Shown here piece after piece: positions 33,696 through 43,617 of a stretch of DNA of 64,000 nucleotides. The DNA lies in assembly GCF_900106065.1 (NCBI RefSeq), contig NZ_LT629796.1, positions 1-64,000 on the forward strand, written 5' to 3'. Below the pieces are notes generated by a model. The model was not told the DNA's origin. It did not search any database and saw only the letters and a program-made list of their open reading frames with translations. A program made the translations under genes and the position numbers. The stretch is from Pseudomonas mandelii (GTDB lineage: Bacteria; Pseudomonadota; Gammaproteobacteria; Pseudomonadales; Pseudomonadaceae). Position 1 is the first letter of the stretch; each line of letters opens with the position of its first letter.

Positions 33696-36600
33696 CTAGA
33701 TATTTTTCTCGTCGATCCCAGCTTGTAACGATTGGCTGTCGTAATGACCGCCCAGGGTGACCGGACCGAGTTTGATGCTGTGCTCACCCGGGGTTGTAAC
33801 GACCGGTTTACCGGCTTCACCTTCTGCCTTTTCAGGCAAATCCAGACCGGCGTTGATCCCGTAATCACGGTTGCTCACGGTGGCAGTGGTGACTTTGGAA
33901 CCACCGAGCCCCACGCGGCCGTCAGTCGATGCAATCCGTGCACCGCTCAGTTGCGTGGCGCCGCCCACCTTTAGACTTACACCCTGGCTGCCACTGATAC
34001 CGGAAGCCTGGCCGACGCTGTCCTTATGCGCGTAACCGCCATCTAGTTTCAGTGTCGGCTTGTAGTCAGTCCCGCCCGGTTTGGTGTTCTCGGCCACTTT
34101 GTCCTTGTCGGCTGGTGCAACCTTCTTGCCTGTCAGGCCGAGGTCAACATCAACCTTGGCGCTAGTCTGGCTGTCCTGGCGACTTTCCACGCTCAGGTCA
34201 CCGCCGACCTTGCCGCTGACGGTCGTCGCATCAATCCGCGCACCCGCCAGACGAGTATCACCCACGCTGTTCAACACCACGTTGTCAGCCTTGATCTGGC
34301 TGTTCTGCTGGATCGTGCCTTGCAGGTAATCCACGCCGACCTTGGCCCCGGCATTGAAGCCGTGATCACTTGTGGCGACGTGCTTTTCATCCGCGACGAC
34401 CGGTGTGCTGTTGCTCAGGTTGCCGCCGGCATTCAGTGCCACATTCCAGTTTGTGCGGTTCTGTGTGGACTCGGCCGACGCCTGGAGGATGCCGCCGCTC
34501 TGCGCATCGAGGCTGACGCTCGGGGCGCTGACCTGGGTGCCTTGCAGGTGGATCGCGTCACCACCGAGGGCGATGTTGCCCTGGCTGTTGAGCTGTCCAC
34601 CGGTCAAAGTCCGTGTCGTTTCGTTGACCCGACCGATGTTGAAATTGCCGCTCACGTTGCCGCCCTGGTCAGCACTTATCTCCGTGCTGGTTTTGCTGCC
34701 GCCCACCTTGAGGCCGCCGCCGAGGTTGCTGCCGGTCGCGGTGTGGGTGTCGGTTGCCGCTTGCAGATCGAGTTGGCCGCCAGCCTTCAGGTCAATGCCG
34801 CCCCGCGTGTCGACCTTCGTCCCTTGCAGGATCTGATCGCCACCGCTGCTCAACAGCACCGGACCTTTACCCTGAATACTCGACACCTGCGCCTGGCTGT
34901 CCCGGGTTTGTTTGCCGGTGTGATCGAGCTGGAAACCCGCACCCAGATCGACATTGGTGCCGTTGGTGCCCGGTGCAGTGCCGACGTTCAACGAGCCGTT
35001 GCCGCGTAGGCTGGAGGTGTCGTTGCTCTGGCGGTCAGTGGCCTGATTCAGCGCCAGGTCACCGCCGGTCTTGATCGAGACACCGCCCTGCCCGCCATCG
35101 AAATGGCTGCCTTCGAACTGGCCATCGCCACGCAGATTGATGGTCACCCCTTTGCTGCCGGCATAGCTGCCGACGACAGCAGTGGACGTGTCCTTGCGCG
35201 TCTGGCTGCTGCCACCCGCACCGCTGCCGGCGACGTTCACGTCCTCACCGGTCTTGGTGTAGACCCGCACATCAGCCTTGGCGTCCAGCGCCTGATCGGT
35301 CCTGCGGTGGGTGTTATTCGCGGCGGTCGCCACCAAGGTATCGGCGTTGATGTTGACCTTGCCCGTGCTCGCTTGGTACTGAGTGCCCTGGTCCTGCAAC
35401 GTCCCGGCCACGTTCATCTCCACGGTGCCGCCCTTGAACTGGCTGACCACGGCGGTGCTGGTTTGCTCGGTATGGCTGGCGTTCTGATGACCGATCGCAA
35501 CGCCGATGCCGACGTTGGGTTGACCGAGGTTGGCCAGCGCATCCTTGTCCGGCACCTTGCCGGCCAGCACATCCTTGACCGCTCCGGCGATCGGCCGGGC
35601 GATGTCCTTGTACTCGACGTTGGCGCCGATGTCCGCTGACCAGTTGCTGTCTTTGTGGGTGCTGCTGTCGGTGTTGTGCGCAGCGCGATTGTCTACCTCG
35701 ACGGCAGCGACATTCAGGCCTTTGCCGGCATCCAGACGCGCGCCTTCGGTGGTCAGTTTGCCGGTGTTGATGTTCAGGTTGCCGCTGCTCTGCACGCTGC
35801 TGGTTTGCGCGGTGGTTGTGCCAGTGGTGTCTTGCGAGGAGGTGTGCGCGAAATCGATGCCACTGCCGGCGCGGTCGAGGCCGCCGGTGTAGTAGAAGCC
35901 GCCGCTGGTGCCGGTTTTATCCGTCGAGGTGCTGTGGCTGTTCTGCTCGGCCAGCAGCGAGACGTTCTTGCCGGTCAGCGTCGCGTCGCCGTGTGTGGCG
36001 TTGACCTCGGAGCCTTTGAGCGTCAGGTCGCCGCCCGCCGCCAGTTGCACAGTGCCGCCGCTGAGGCTTGAGCCCTGCTGCTTGATGTCGTTGCCGGTCA
36101 CGGTTTTCTGCTTGCCTTCGTAATGCACACCGGCACGATACTGCCCGGCGTCCGGACTGTTTTCCCTGGCGTAGGCATCGAAGCCACGCGTCTCGGTGGT
36201 TGTGCTGCTGTCGCGAGTGTCTTGCGCGGAATGCACCTTCACATCCCCCGCCGCGTCAGCACTCAGGTTGCCGCCAGCCTTGACCGTGGAACCGGCCACC
36301 TCAATGTCCTTGGCGCTCTTGAGCCCAAGGTTGCTGTCCGAGGTCAGCTCGCTGCGCACCGTGCTGCTGTCCTTGGCGTTCTGCCGGGTTTCGTCCTTGG
36401 TGATGCCGAAGAACTTGCTGTCCTTGTCGTGGCTGTTGGTGTGAGAAGTGTCCTGTACGCCATCGATCACCAGCGAACCCTTGTCGCTGATGACGCTCGA
36501 TTCGGTACCGCCGCGCACCTGGCTGCCGCTGATCCGCACGTCGTCCGCCTTGACGATCAACTTGCCGGCCGCGTTGATTTTGCTGCCCTGGTTCTGGGTC

Positions 36601-38207
36601 TTGCCCTGATCGGCGTCGCCGGTCTTGCCAAAGAAACCGCCGCCCACCAGATCGCCCGAGTAACGGTTGTCGCTGGTGCGCTGAGTGCGGCTCGCACTGG
36701 TGATTTCCACCTGTTTGCCCGCGAGGTGGATGTCAGCGGCGCTGCTCAACTCAGCCCCTTCGGAACGCAATAACGCGGCGGTCTGCAGGGCGATGTTGCC
36801 GCCCTCCAAGTGGCTGGTGATGCTGCGCTGCTCTTCGCTGCTGGTGTTCCAATCGGCTTTCCACAAGTGTTTGCGGTGGTTGCCCTGATCGGTCTGGGTG
36901 TGGCTTTCGGTGGCGGCGCTCAGGCGTAGATCGCCGCCGCTTTGCACGGTCAGATTGTTCGCCGCTTTGACCTTGGCCGCTTTCAGTTCAGTGTCACCAG
37001 CGGACGACAATTGCGCGTCGCGGCTGGCGAGAATCTGGCTGCCGTGCTGGCGTGAATCGCTGTCGGTCTGCGTGCGGTCGTAGGTTTCCCAGGTGATGCC
37101 GATGGTGCTGTTGTTCCAGTTTTCGCGCGTCTCCTGGAGACGGCGGCTTTCGACGGTGCTCAAGGTCAAGTTGCGTCCGGCGTCGAGTTTGACGTCACGG
37201 CCACTGACGTCGGCGGCGGCCAGGGTCAGGTCCTTGCCACTGTGCAAGCGGACGTCACCCTGGCTGCTGCGAACGCCTGCCCGGATTACCTCAAGGCTGT
37301 CGGGGACGGCTTGGCCGCTGATGCTCAAATCCCCTGCAGAGTGAATCTGCACGCCCTCGCGACCCGCGACCTGCACCGGCCCGACCCGCACGCCGGCGCC
37401 TTCAGCGGTGCTGACGATGTTGATGCGCCCCGCTTGCATGGCGCCAAACAGGCTGGCGTCGATGCGGTGGTCGGTGGTGTTGCCGGCCGGGTCCACGGTT
37501 TTCACCTGGCCCGAGGCGTAATCCACCTGATTGCGGCCGACGGTGAGGTTCAGCTGATCCCGAGCGTTGAGGCTGCCCTGGCTGTCGATGCGCGGGGCGA
37601 TCAGGTTGATCGAGCCCTCATGGTTTTGCAGGCCCGCGCCCTGAATCTGCAACGTCCCGGAGGCCTCACGGGTGCTCAGGGCTTGCAGCTTGCCGTCGTT
37701 CAATTCGGGACGGCCGACCACCAGATTGGCGTTCGGTGTGTTGATGAAACTGCCGCCGTTCACCGAGATGCCGTTGGGGTTGGCCAACACATAATCGGCG
37801 GCGCGGCCGAAGATTTCCTGGGCACCGTTGATGGCCGAGGCGTTGCGGCTGACCACTTCGTTGAGGATCACGCTCGCGGCCTGGCCCTGGAGCTGCGGGT
37901 TGGCGGCCAGTTGCCCGGCGAGTTGGGATTGCCCGGCCTGCAAGGCGTTGTTCAACACCAGGCCCTGGCGATCAACGTTGTAATCGAGGAACTGGTTATG
38001 CGACAGGCCCGAGCCGTTGGGTGCAACGATATTGACGATCGGCACTCCGCCCTGGGTTTGCAGTTGTGCGGTGCCGCCGGGGCCCGGTGCGACCACCACG
38101 CCACCCGCGAGGGCGTTTGGCAGATGGGCAATCAGGAACAGGCTGGCAATCGCCCAGCGCAGTTTTCCCCGAGGGGAAAGATGGAACGCAAATGTTTGTT
38201 CAGGCAT
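33696..38207 (-). CDS. two-partner secretion exoprotein (TpsA, filamentous haemagglutinin-like)
   Basis: A 1503-residue exported protein. A signal peptide ends near PNALA (residue 34). The TPS secretion domain spans about 35-280 with NQFLDYNVDRQGLVLNN and the hallmark ANPNGISVNGGSF. The rest is a repetitive beta-helix of haemagglutinin-type repeats rich in Gly, Ser, Asp and Thr (for example SAGDLSISG, SGKDLTLAA, AGGDLTLKG). It ends in IDEKNI without a VENN motif or recognisable toxin domain. Likely a surface adhesin, similar in layout to PdtA of P. aeruginosa. It is exported by the TpsB encoded just upstream. Confidence 0.88.
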   Translation of the reverse strand: MPEQTFAFHLSPRGKLRWAIASLFLIAHLPNALAGGVVVAPGPGGTAQLQTQGGVPIVNIVAPNGSGLSHNQFLDYNVDRQGLVLNNALQAGQSQLAGQLAANPQLQGQAASVILNEVVSRNASAINGAQEIFGRAADYVLANPNGISVNGGSFINTPNANLVVGRPELNDGKLQALSTREASGTLQIQGAGLQNHEGSINLIAPRIDSQGSLNARDQLNLTVGRNQVDYASGQVKTVDPAGNTTDHRIDASLFGAMQAGRINIVSTAEGAGVRVGPVQVAGREGVQIHSAGDLSISGQAVPDSLEVIRAGVRSSQGDVRLHSGKDLTLAAADVSGRDVKLDAGRNLTLSTVESRRLQETRENWNNSTIGITWETYDRTQTDSDSRQHGSQILASRDAQLSSAGDTELKAAKVKAANNLTVQSGGDLRLSAATESHTQTDQGNHRKHLWKADWNTSSEEQRSITSHLEGGNIALQTAALLRSEGAELSSAADIHLAGKQVEITSASRTQRTSDNRYSGDLVGGGFFGKTGDADQGKTQNQGSKINAAGKLIVKADDVRISGSQVRGGTESSVISDKGSLVIDGVQDTSHTNSHDKDSKFFGITKDETRQNAKDSSTVRSELTSDSNLGLKSAKDIEVAGSTVKAGGNLSADAAGDVKVHSAQDTRDSSTTTETRGFDAYARENSPDAGQYRAGVHYEGKQKTVTGNDIKQQGSSLSGGTVQLAAGGDLTLKGSEVNATHGDATLTGKNVSLLAEQNSHSTSTDKTGTSGGFYYTGGLDRAGSGIDFAHTSSQDTTGTTTAQTSSVQSSGNLNINTGKLTTEGARLDAGKGLNVAAVEVDNRAAHNTDSSTHKDSNWSADIGANVEYKDIARPIAGAVKDVLAGKVPDKDALANLGQPNVGIGVAIGHQNASHTEQTSTAVVSQFKGGTVEMNVAGTLQDQGTQYQASTGKVNINADTLVATAANNTHRRTDQALDAKADVRVYTKTGEDVNVAGSGAGGSSQTRKDTSTAVVGSYAGSKGVTINLRGDGQFEGSHFDGGQGGVSIKTGGDLALNQATDRQSNDTSSLRGNGSLNVGTAPGTNGTNVDLGAGFQLDHTGKQTRDSQAQVSSIQGKGPVLLSSGGDQILQGTKVDTRGGIDLKAGGQLDLQAATDTHTATGSNLGGGLKVGGSKTSTEISADQGGNVSGNFNIGRVNETTRTLTGGQLNSQGNIALGGDAIHLQGTQVSAPSVSLDAQSGGILQASAESTQNRTNWNVALNAGGNLSNSTPVVADEKHVATSDHGFNAGAKVGVDYLQGTIQQNSQIKADNVVLNSVGDTRLAGARIDATTVSGKVGGDLSVESRQDSQTSAKVDVDLGLTGKKVAPADKDKVAENTKPGGTDYKPTLKLDGGYAHKDSVGQASGISGSQGVSLKVGGATQLSGARIASTDGRVGLGGSKVTTATVSNRDYGINAGLDLPEKAEGEAGKPVVTTPGEHSIKLGPVTLGGHYDSQSLQAGIDEKNI

Positions 38208-38312
38208 AGGAACCTCTCAATAAAAGTGCGGCATCACGTTGCGCGTTGGGATGATTGCCGAGGCTGTCGCGCACAGGTCCGACGGCTGAATGTGTGTCGG
38301 GTGAGTCGGTGG

Positions 38313-40040
38313 TCATATCTGCAACCCCATGCGCATCAGCCAGGTCTCTGGCTCATGCCTTAAACCGCTGGGGGTGTTGAGGCTGCGTTGGTAATCGACG
38401 TCCACTTGCAGGTTTTTCCAGCTCAGGTTCACCCCGGCGCTGGCCCCGCTCAGGCGTTGCCCCTGGGTGCCGTGGTCGGCCTTGATCCAGCCGTTGTCCA
38501 GCCCCAGGCGCGGGGTGACTTGCACCGGCCAATCGCTGCGCAACGGCAGGCGCAAGGTGTTGCGCCAGATCGCGCCGCTGGCACCGGACGCACTGTTGAC
38601 CCGGTAACCGCGCACGGCGGAATCATCGGTGCCGAGCAGTTGTTCGATGGCCGGCAGCGGATCGGGGCTGTACTGAATGTTCAACTGGCTTTGCCACTGC
38701 CATGTCTGCTGACCAAACTGGCCGTTTCGCCATTGGCTGAGACCGGCGCGGTACTTGCGAAACTGCGCCTTGGGCAGGTCGTTGACCTGGCGCTGGGCAT
38801 CGTCATCGGCACCGAACCAGCGCAGGCCCTGGGCGTAATTGACGTCCAGGTTCCACACGGCGCTGTTGAGCCAGAACAGGTTCAAACCGGCTTCGACCAC
38901 GGTCAGGGTCGGGCTCTGGATACCGAGGCGAATGTTCTCCAGATAACTGTCGACGTCCTTGTGGGCCAGTTGCAGGTTGGCGCTGAACTGATGGCTCTGA
39001 TCGCGCCACAACACCCGGTCGGCGCGCACGCTGAGCTGGTCGGTGATGCCGCTGCTGTGGAATTTCAGGGTGCTGAGCTTGAACGGCGCGCGGTATTCGG
39101 CATGGCTGGCGAATACGCTGTAGGTCCAGTAACCGTAGGGAATGGCGTAGTAAACGCTGGCGTTGCGGCTGTAGCGATCACCGCGATTGAGGGTGTCACT
39201 GGCACTCACGTTGAGGGCGTCATTGAGCTCCAGCGGACTGTCGAGGCTCAGGCTCAGGGTGTCGCGATCACGCCCGGTGCTGGCGCTGCCGAGGTTGTCG
39301 ACGCCCAGGCCCAACGCCCAGCGAGACTCTCCGCTGCTGCGCGAACGCAGGATGATCCGCGAGGCGCCGGGCTGCAAGCCGGGGGCTATGTCGGCCGTCA
39401 GGTCAAGCGAACGCAAGCGGTTCAACTGATCCAGGCCTTGCTCAAGATCGCGCAGGTACAGCGGCTTGCCGAGCATTCCAGGGAAGGCGCCACCAAGGGA
39501 CACCGGCAGGCGCTGGTCGGCCAGTTCGATGGACTCGACGTAACCTTCATCGACCACGATATCCAGCGATTGCCCGGCGACCGGAGCGCTGCGCAGGTAC
39601 GGCCGACTGGCGATGTACCCCGCGTCCACATACAGGCCGGTGATGGTCGCCAGCAGATGGTTGATCTGGCCGACGCCCATGCACGACGACAGTTGCGGCT
39701 TAATCCGCTCGTCGAGGGTCTTGCTGCTGATCAGGGTGACGCCACCGACACGCGTGCCACTTAGGGGCCAGCAGCGTTCATCGGCGGGCACACTGGCGGG
39801 GACGGCCGGCGCGACCGGCGCAGGACCAAAGCTGCCGCGCTCCAGTTGCCGGCGACGCTGCTCCAGTTGCAGCTGTTGCAGATCGCGCTGTTGCTGTTGT
39901 TGCTGGCGCAACACTTCCTGGCCTGGGGCGGAGGGCTCTGCCGCCTGGAGTGCAGAAGCACTCAGGCTCAACAACGAAGCCAACAACAGCGTGCAAGGCG
40001 AGCAACAACGGCGAGGCACAACGCGAAACGAATACGGCAC
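38313..40040 (-). CDS. TpsB outer-membrane transporter (ShlB/FhaC family)
   Basis: A 575-residue outer-membrane pore that secretes the TpsA partner. A signal peptide ends near ALQAA. A Gln-rich coil (residues 45-70) follows. POTRA domains span about 95-255 (GVTLISSKTLDERIKPQL; VVDEGYVESIELADQ). The C-terminal 16-strand barrel ends WLMRMGLQI. SAVRGYRVNSASG near 455 is the VRGY/F motif of the loop that plugs the pore. The GTG at 40040 is the best start I see. tpsA begins 105 bases downstream, an operon order common for TPS systems. Confidence 0.9.
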   Translation of the reverse strand: MPYSFRVVPRRCCSPCTLLLASLLSLSASALQAAEPSAPGQEVLRQQQQQQRDLQQLQLEQRRRQLERGSFGPAPVAPAVPASVPADERCWPLSGTRVGGVTLISSKTLDERIKPQLSSCMGVGQINHLLATITGLYVDAGYIASRPYLRSAPVAGQSLDIVVDEGYVESIELADQRLPVSLGGAFPGMLGKPLYLRDLEQGLDQLNRLRSLDLTADIAPGLQPGASRIILRSRSSGESRWALGLGVDNLGSASTGRDRDTLSLSLDSPLELNDALNVSASDTLNRGDRYSRNASVYYAIPYGYWTYSVFASHAEYRAPFKLSTLKFHSSGITDQLSVRADRVLWRDQSHQFSANLQLAHKDVDSYLENIRLGIQSPTLTVVEAGLNLFWLNSAVWNLDVNYAQGLRWFGADDDAQRQVNDLPKAQFRKYRAGLSQWRNGQFGQQTWQWQSQLNIQYSPDPLPAIEQLLGTDDSAVRGYRVNSASGASGAIWRNTLRLPLRSDWPVQVTPRLGLDNGWIKADHGTQGQRLSGASAGVNLSWKNLQVDVDYQRSLNTPSGLRHEPETWLMRMGLQI

Positions 40041-40292
40041 TCAACATCCCTGTCATCATCAAATGGCTTAATGCCACCCCATCAATGCGAGTGATAGTCA
40101 GATCGTTCCTACGCAAATGCAAGACGCGTCCTACAACGCTTACATTTCTTAAACAATTGGTTTCCTTGTCGTTCCTGTTCGTTCCCGCTGTCATCGCCCT
40201 GACGACTGGCAACAGAAATCATTTGCCACAAAATATTACCTACGTCATATTACATGCGTAATAAAGACCCGCTTCCCATAGGTATTTACTCA

Positions 40293-41414
40293 ATGACCAG
40301 CATGCCCAGCCTCGAACCCGACGTCGCTGTCCCGGTGAGCACACCCAAGTCTCCTCTGCTCAAACGGTTGATCTTGCTGACGGCGGCCATCGCTGCCCTG
40401 GTGTTTGCCGGGCTGTACGCGACGCATTGGTGGACCACCGGGCGTTTCATTGAAGAAACCGACGATGCCTATATTGGCGGCGACGTGACAGTGATCGGCC
40501 CGAAAGTCGCGGGGTACATCGAAGAAGTGCTGGTCACCGACAATCAGAAGGTCAAGGCCGGCGACGTGCTGATCCGCCTCGACGCCCGTGACTACCGCGC
40601 CGACCTGGCCAGGGCCGACGGCGCGGTGGCCGCCGAAGAAGCGTTGCTGGCCAACCTCGACGCCACCGAACAACTGCAACACGCGGTGATCGGCCAGGCC
40701 CGCGCCGGCATCGATGCCGCCGGCGCCGAAACCGCTCGCTCACGGGACGACAATGCGCGCTACAAAAAACTGGTTGGCAGTAATGCGGTCTCGGTGGAAA
40801 GCGCCCAACGCGCCGACGCGACGTTCAAAACGGCTCAGGCCCTCAGTTCGAGGGCCCAGGCCGAACTGCTGGCGGCGCAGCGGCAGCTCAACGTGATCGC
40901 AACGCAAAAGCAGCAGGCCCGTGCCGCGCTGATGCAGGCCCACGCCGAACGTGATCTGGCGCAACTGAACGTGGGTTACACCGAACTGAAGGCCCCAGTG
41001 GACGGCGTAATCGGCAATCGTCGGGCGCGGGTCGGCGCTTATGCCCAGGCCGGTTCGCAACTGCTGTCGGTGGTACCGTCGAGTGGCCTGTGGGTCGATG
41101 CCAACTTCAAGGAAGATCAACTGGCGCGCATGAATCCGGGGCAGCGGGTGGTTATTCATGCCGACGTGCTTTCCGGGCAGGAATTTCATGGTCATCTGGA
41201 CAGCCTCGCGCCGGCCAGTGGCTCACAGTTCAGCGTGCTGCCGCCGGAAAACGCCACCGGCAACTTCACTAAAATCGTTCAGCGGGTGCCAGTGCGCATC
41301 GTGCTTGATCCGGCCGATGGCGTGCTCGGCCACCTGCGTCCGGGCCTGTCGGTCACCGCCGAAGTGGACACTCGCAAGGAACCTGCAACCCCGGCCGTGG
41401 CCCGCGCGCCATGA
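40293..41414 (+). CDS. HlyD-family membrane fusion protein (EmrA-like)
   Basis: A 373-residue periplasmic adaptor. One N-terminal membrane helix (LILLTAAIAALVFAGLYATH, near 25-45) precedes TDDAYIGGDVTVIGPKVAGYI, the biotinyl-lipoyl-like half. A coiled-coil of about 120 residues follows, then VGYTELKAPVDGVIGNRRARVGAYAQ and GQRVVIHADV. It links the inner-membrane pump encoded next to an outer-membrane channel; no TolC-like gene is adjacent. The stop overlaps the pump start by four bases. The 252-base gap upstream is AT-richer than its surroundings and must also hold the tpsB promoter. Confidence 0.9.
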   Translation: MTSMPSLEPDVAVPVSTPKSPLLKRLILLTAAIAALVFAGLYATHWWTTGRFIEETDDAYIGGDVTVIGPKVAGYIEEVLVTDNQKVKAGDVLIRLDARDYRADLARADGAVAAEEALLANLDATEQLQHAVIGQARAGIDAAGAETARSRDDNARYKKLVGSNAVSVESAQRADATFKTAQALSSRAQAELLAAQRQLNVIATQKQQARAALMQAHAERDLAQLNVGYTELKAPVDGVIGNRRARVGAYAQAGSQLLSVVPSSGLWVDANFKEDQLARMNPGQRVVIHADVLSGQEFHGHLDSLAPASGSQFSVLPPENATGNFTKIVQRVPVRIVLDPADGVLGHLRPGLSVTAEVDTRKEPATPAVARAP

Positions 41415-43003
41415 GCCGCGCCCTCGCCGCCCCCGCGCAACCGTTCAATGCCGCGAACATGGCGACGGCGACCAAGGTTTTCGCCTTTGCCTCCATGTGT
41501 ATCGGCATGTTCATCGCGCTGCTGGATATCCAGATCGTCTCCGCTTCGCTGCGTGACATCGGCGGCGGACTCTCGGCCGGCACCGATGAAACGGCGTGGG
41601 TGCAAACCAGTTACCTGATTGCCGAAATCATCGTGATCCCGCTGTCGGGCTGGCTGTCGCGGGTGTTCTCGACGCGCTGGCTGTTTTGCGCTTCTGCGGT
41701 GGGATTCACCTTGGCCAGCCTGCTCTGCGGCGCGGCCTGGAACATCCAGAGCATGATCGCCTTCCGTGCCCTGCAAGGCTTTCTCGGTGGTTCGATGATC
41801 CCCCTGGTATTCACCACCGCGTTCTTTTTCTTCACCGGCAAACAACGGGTGATCGCGGCCGCGACCATCGGCGCAGTGGCTTCGCTGGCACCGACCCTGG
41901 GGCCGGTGATTGGTGGCTGGATCACCGACATTTCATCCTGGCACTGGCTGTTCTACATCAATCTGGTGCCGGGGATTTTCGTCGCGGTGGCAGTGCCGAT
42001 GCTGGTGAAAATCGACCAGCCGGAACTGTCGCTGCTCAAGGGCGCCGACTACTTGAGCATGGTGTTCATGGCGCTGTTTCTCGGTTGCCTGGAATACACC
42101 CTCGAAGAAGGTCCGCGCTGGAACTGGTTCAGCGACAGCACAATTTTGACCACGGCATGGATCAGTGGCCTGGCCGGCCTGGCTTTCATCGGGCGAACCT
42201 TGCATGTGGCGAACCCGATCGTCGATTTGCGCGCCTTGAAGGACCGCAACTTCGCCCTCGGTTGTTTCTTCTCGTTCGTCACCGGGATCGGTCTGTTTGC
42301 CACCATTTACCTGACGCCGCTGTTCCTCGGCCGGGTGCGCGGCTACGGTGCGCTGGACATTGGTCTGGCAGTTTTCTCCACCGGAGTGTTCCAGATCATG
42401 GCGATTCCGCTGTACGCCTTTCTGGCCAATCGCATCGACCTGCGCTGGATCATGATGAGCGGCCTTGGTCTGTTCGCGCTGTCGATGTGGGATTTCAGCC
42501 CGATCACCCATGACTGGGGGGCCAAAGAACTGATGCTGCCGCAAGCCTTGCGCGGAATCGCCCAGCAATTGGCCGTGCCGCCAGCGGTGACATTGACCCT
42601 CGGCGGACTGGCGCCGGCACGGCTCAAACATGCCTCGGGGCTGTTCAACCTGATGCGGAACCTGGGGGGCGCCATCGGCATTGCCGCGTGTGCGACCATC
42701 CTCAACGACCGCACCAACCTGCACTTCACCCGGTTGGCGGAAAACCTCAACAGCACCAACGAAGCGCTGAACCAATGGCTGTCCCAGGTCGGCAATAACT
42801 TCGCCGCCCTCGGCCAGAGCGGCGACGCCGGCGTCACCGCCAGCCTGCATCAACTCTGGCTGCTGACCTACCGCGAAGCCCAGACCCAGACCTACGGCGA
42901 CGCCTTTCTGATGATTATGGTGTGCTTCATCATTGCCACGGCGATGGTGCCCTTGATGCGCAAGGTGCAGCCACCGGCCGCGCCGTCAGCAGACGCTCAT
43001 TGA
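41411..43003 (+). CDS. DHA2-family MFS efflux pump (EmrB-like)
   Basis: A 530-residue inner-membrane drug:proton antiporter with about 14 hydrophobic segments. MCIGMFIALLDIQIVSASL near residue 29 carries the LDxxIVxxAL motif of DHA2 pumps; TDETAWVQTSYLIAEIIVIPLSGWLSRV follows, then QGFLGGSMIPLVF. GPVIGGWI in helix 5 is motif C of antiporters. Coupled to the EmrA-like adaptor. The exported compound is unknown, and no regulator gene lies next to it. Confidence 0.92.
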   Translation: MSRALAAPAQPFNAANMATATKVFAFASMCIGMFIALLDIQIVSASLRDIGGGLSAGTDETAWVQTSYLIAEIIVIPLSGWLSRVFSTRWLFCASAVGFTLASLLCGAAWNIQSMIAFRALQGFLGGSMIPLVFTTAFFFFTGKQRVIAAATIGAVASLAPTLGPVIGGWITDISSWHWLFYINLVPGIFVAVAVPMLVKIDQPELSLLKGADYLSMVFMALFLGCLEYTLEEGPRWNWFSDSTILTTAWISGLAGLAFIGRTLHVANPIVDLRALKDRNFALGCFFSFVTGIGLFATIYLTPLFLGRVRGYGALDIGLAVFSTGVFQIMAIPLYAFLANRIDLRWIMMSGLGLFALSMWDFSPITHDWGAKELMLPQALRGIAQQLAVPPAVTLTLGGLAPARLKHASGLFNLMRNLGGAIGIAACATILNDRTNLHFTRLAENLNSTNEALNQWLSQVGNNFAALGQSGDAGVTASLHQLWLLTYREAQTQTYGDAFLMIMVCFIIATAMVPLMRKVQPPAAPSADAH

Positions 43004-43444
43004 TCAGGCTTGAGGCATTTTGCGGAAACCCACCGCCAGGCGATTCCAGGCGTTGATGGTGGTAATGGCCACGGTCAGGTCGACCAATTCCTTCGGGCTG
43101 AACTCGGACGCCGCCAGTTCGTAGTCCTCATCCGGCGCGTGAGTCTGGCTCAGCAGCGTCAGGGACTCGGTCCACGCCAGCGCCGCACGTTCACGCGGGG
43201 TGAAGAACGGCGTTTCACGCCAGGCCGACAATGTGTACAGACGGCGCTCGTCTTCACCGCCCTTGCGCGCATCGGCGCTGTGCATGTCCAGGCAGAAGGC
43301 GCAGCCGTTGATTTGCGAGGTGCGCAGCTTGACCAGTTCGATCAGGGTCTTTTCCAGCGGCAGCTTCGAAACCGCGCCTTCCAGCGCGATCATGGCTTTG
43401 AGTGCGTCAGGGGACGCGGTGTAGAAATCGAGGCGAGGTTTCAT
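43004..43444 (-). CDS. AhpD-like carboxymuconolactone decarboxylase-family protein
   Basis: A 146-residue helical protein of the AhpD/YciW-type family. LVKLRTSQINGCAFCLDMHSADARKGG near residue 43 contains the CxxC pair with a following His, the active-site thiols of alkylhydroperoxidase-like proteins. VDLTVAITTINAWNRLAVGFR closes the domain. Probably a small thiol-dependent peroxidase or reductase in the cytoplasm. The start at 43444 is preferred over one six codons earlier. Its stop abuts that of the EmrB-like gene. Confidence 0.87.
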   Translation of the reverse strand: MKPRLDFYTASPDALKAMIALEGAVSKLPLEKTLIELVKLRTSQINGCAFCLDMHSADARKGGEDERRLYTLSAWRETPFFTPRERAALAWTESLTLLSQTHAPDEDYELAASEFSPKELVDLTVAITTINAWNRLAVGFRKMPQA

Positions 43445-43617
43445 GGTGGACTCCAATACCAAATGGGGGTGGAGCCAAGTTAATCCCCCACACCCCTCTC
43501 ACAAATAACCAATATCACCAAAGTCAAGGAGACCATTGGATGTGCCGATGATGGATTGGCGAGCTGAAACGCGGTTTGCCTGCTCACGAACCGCGCAGTG
43601 CTCATCCCCGAAGATCC

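Noticed and set aside
33696..34500. Possible CdiA toxin C-terminus with an immunity gene
   Set aside because: No VENN motif, no change of composition at the end of TpsA, and no small gene between tpsA and the SDR gene.
40188..40205. A Pho-box-like sequence (CTGTCAT, four bases, CTGACGA) between tpsB and the EmrA-like gene
   Set aside because: The second half matches poorly and the orientation points to the efflux genes rather than to tpsB, so PhoB control of the secretion pair is not supported.
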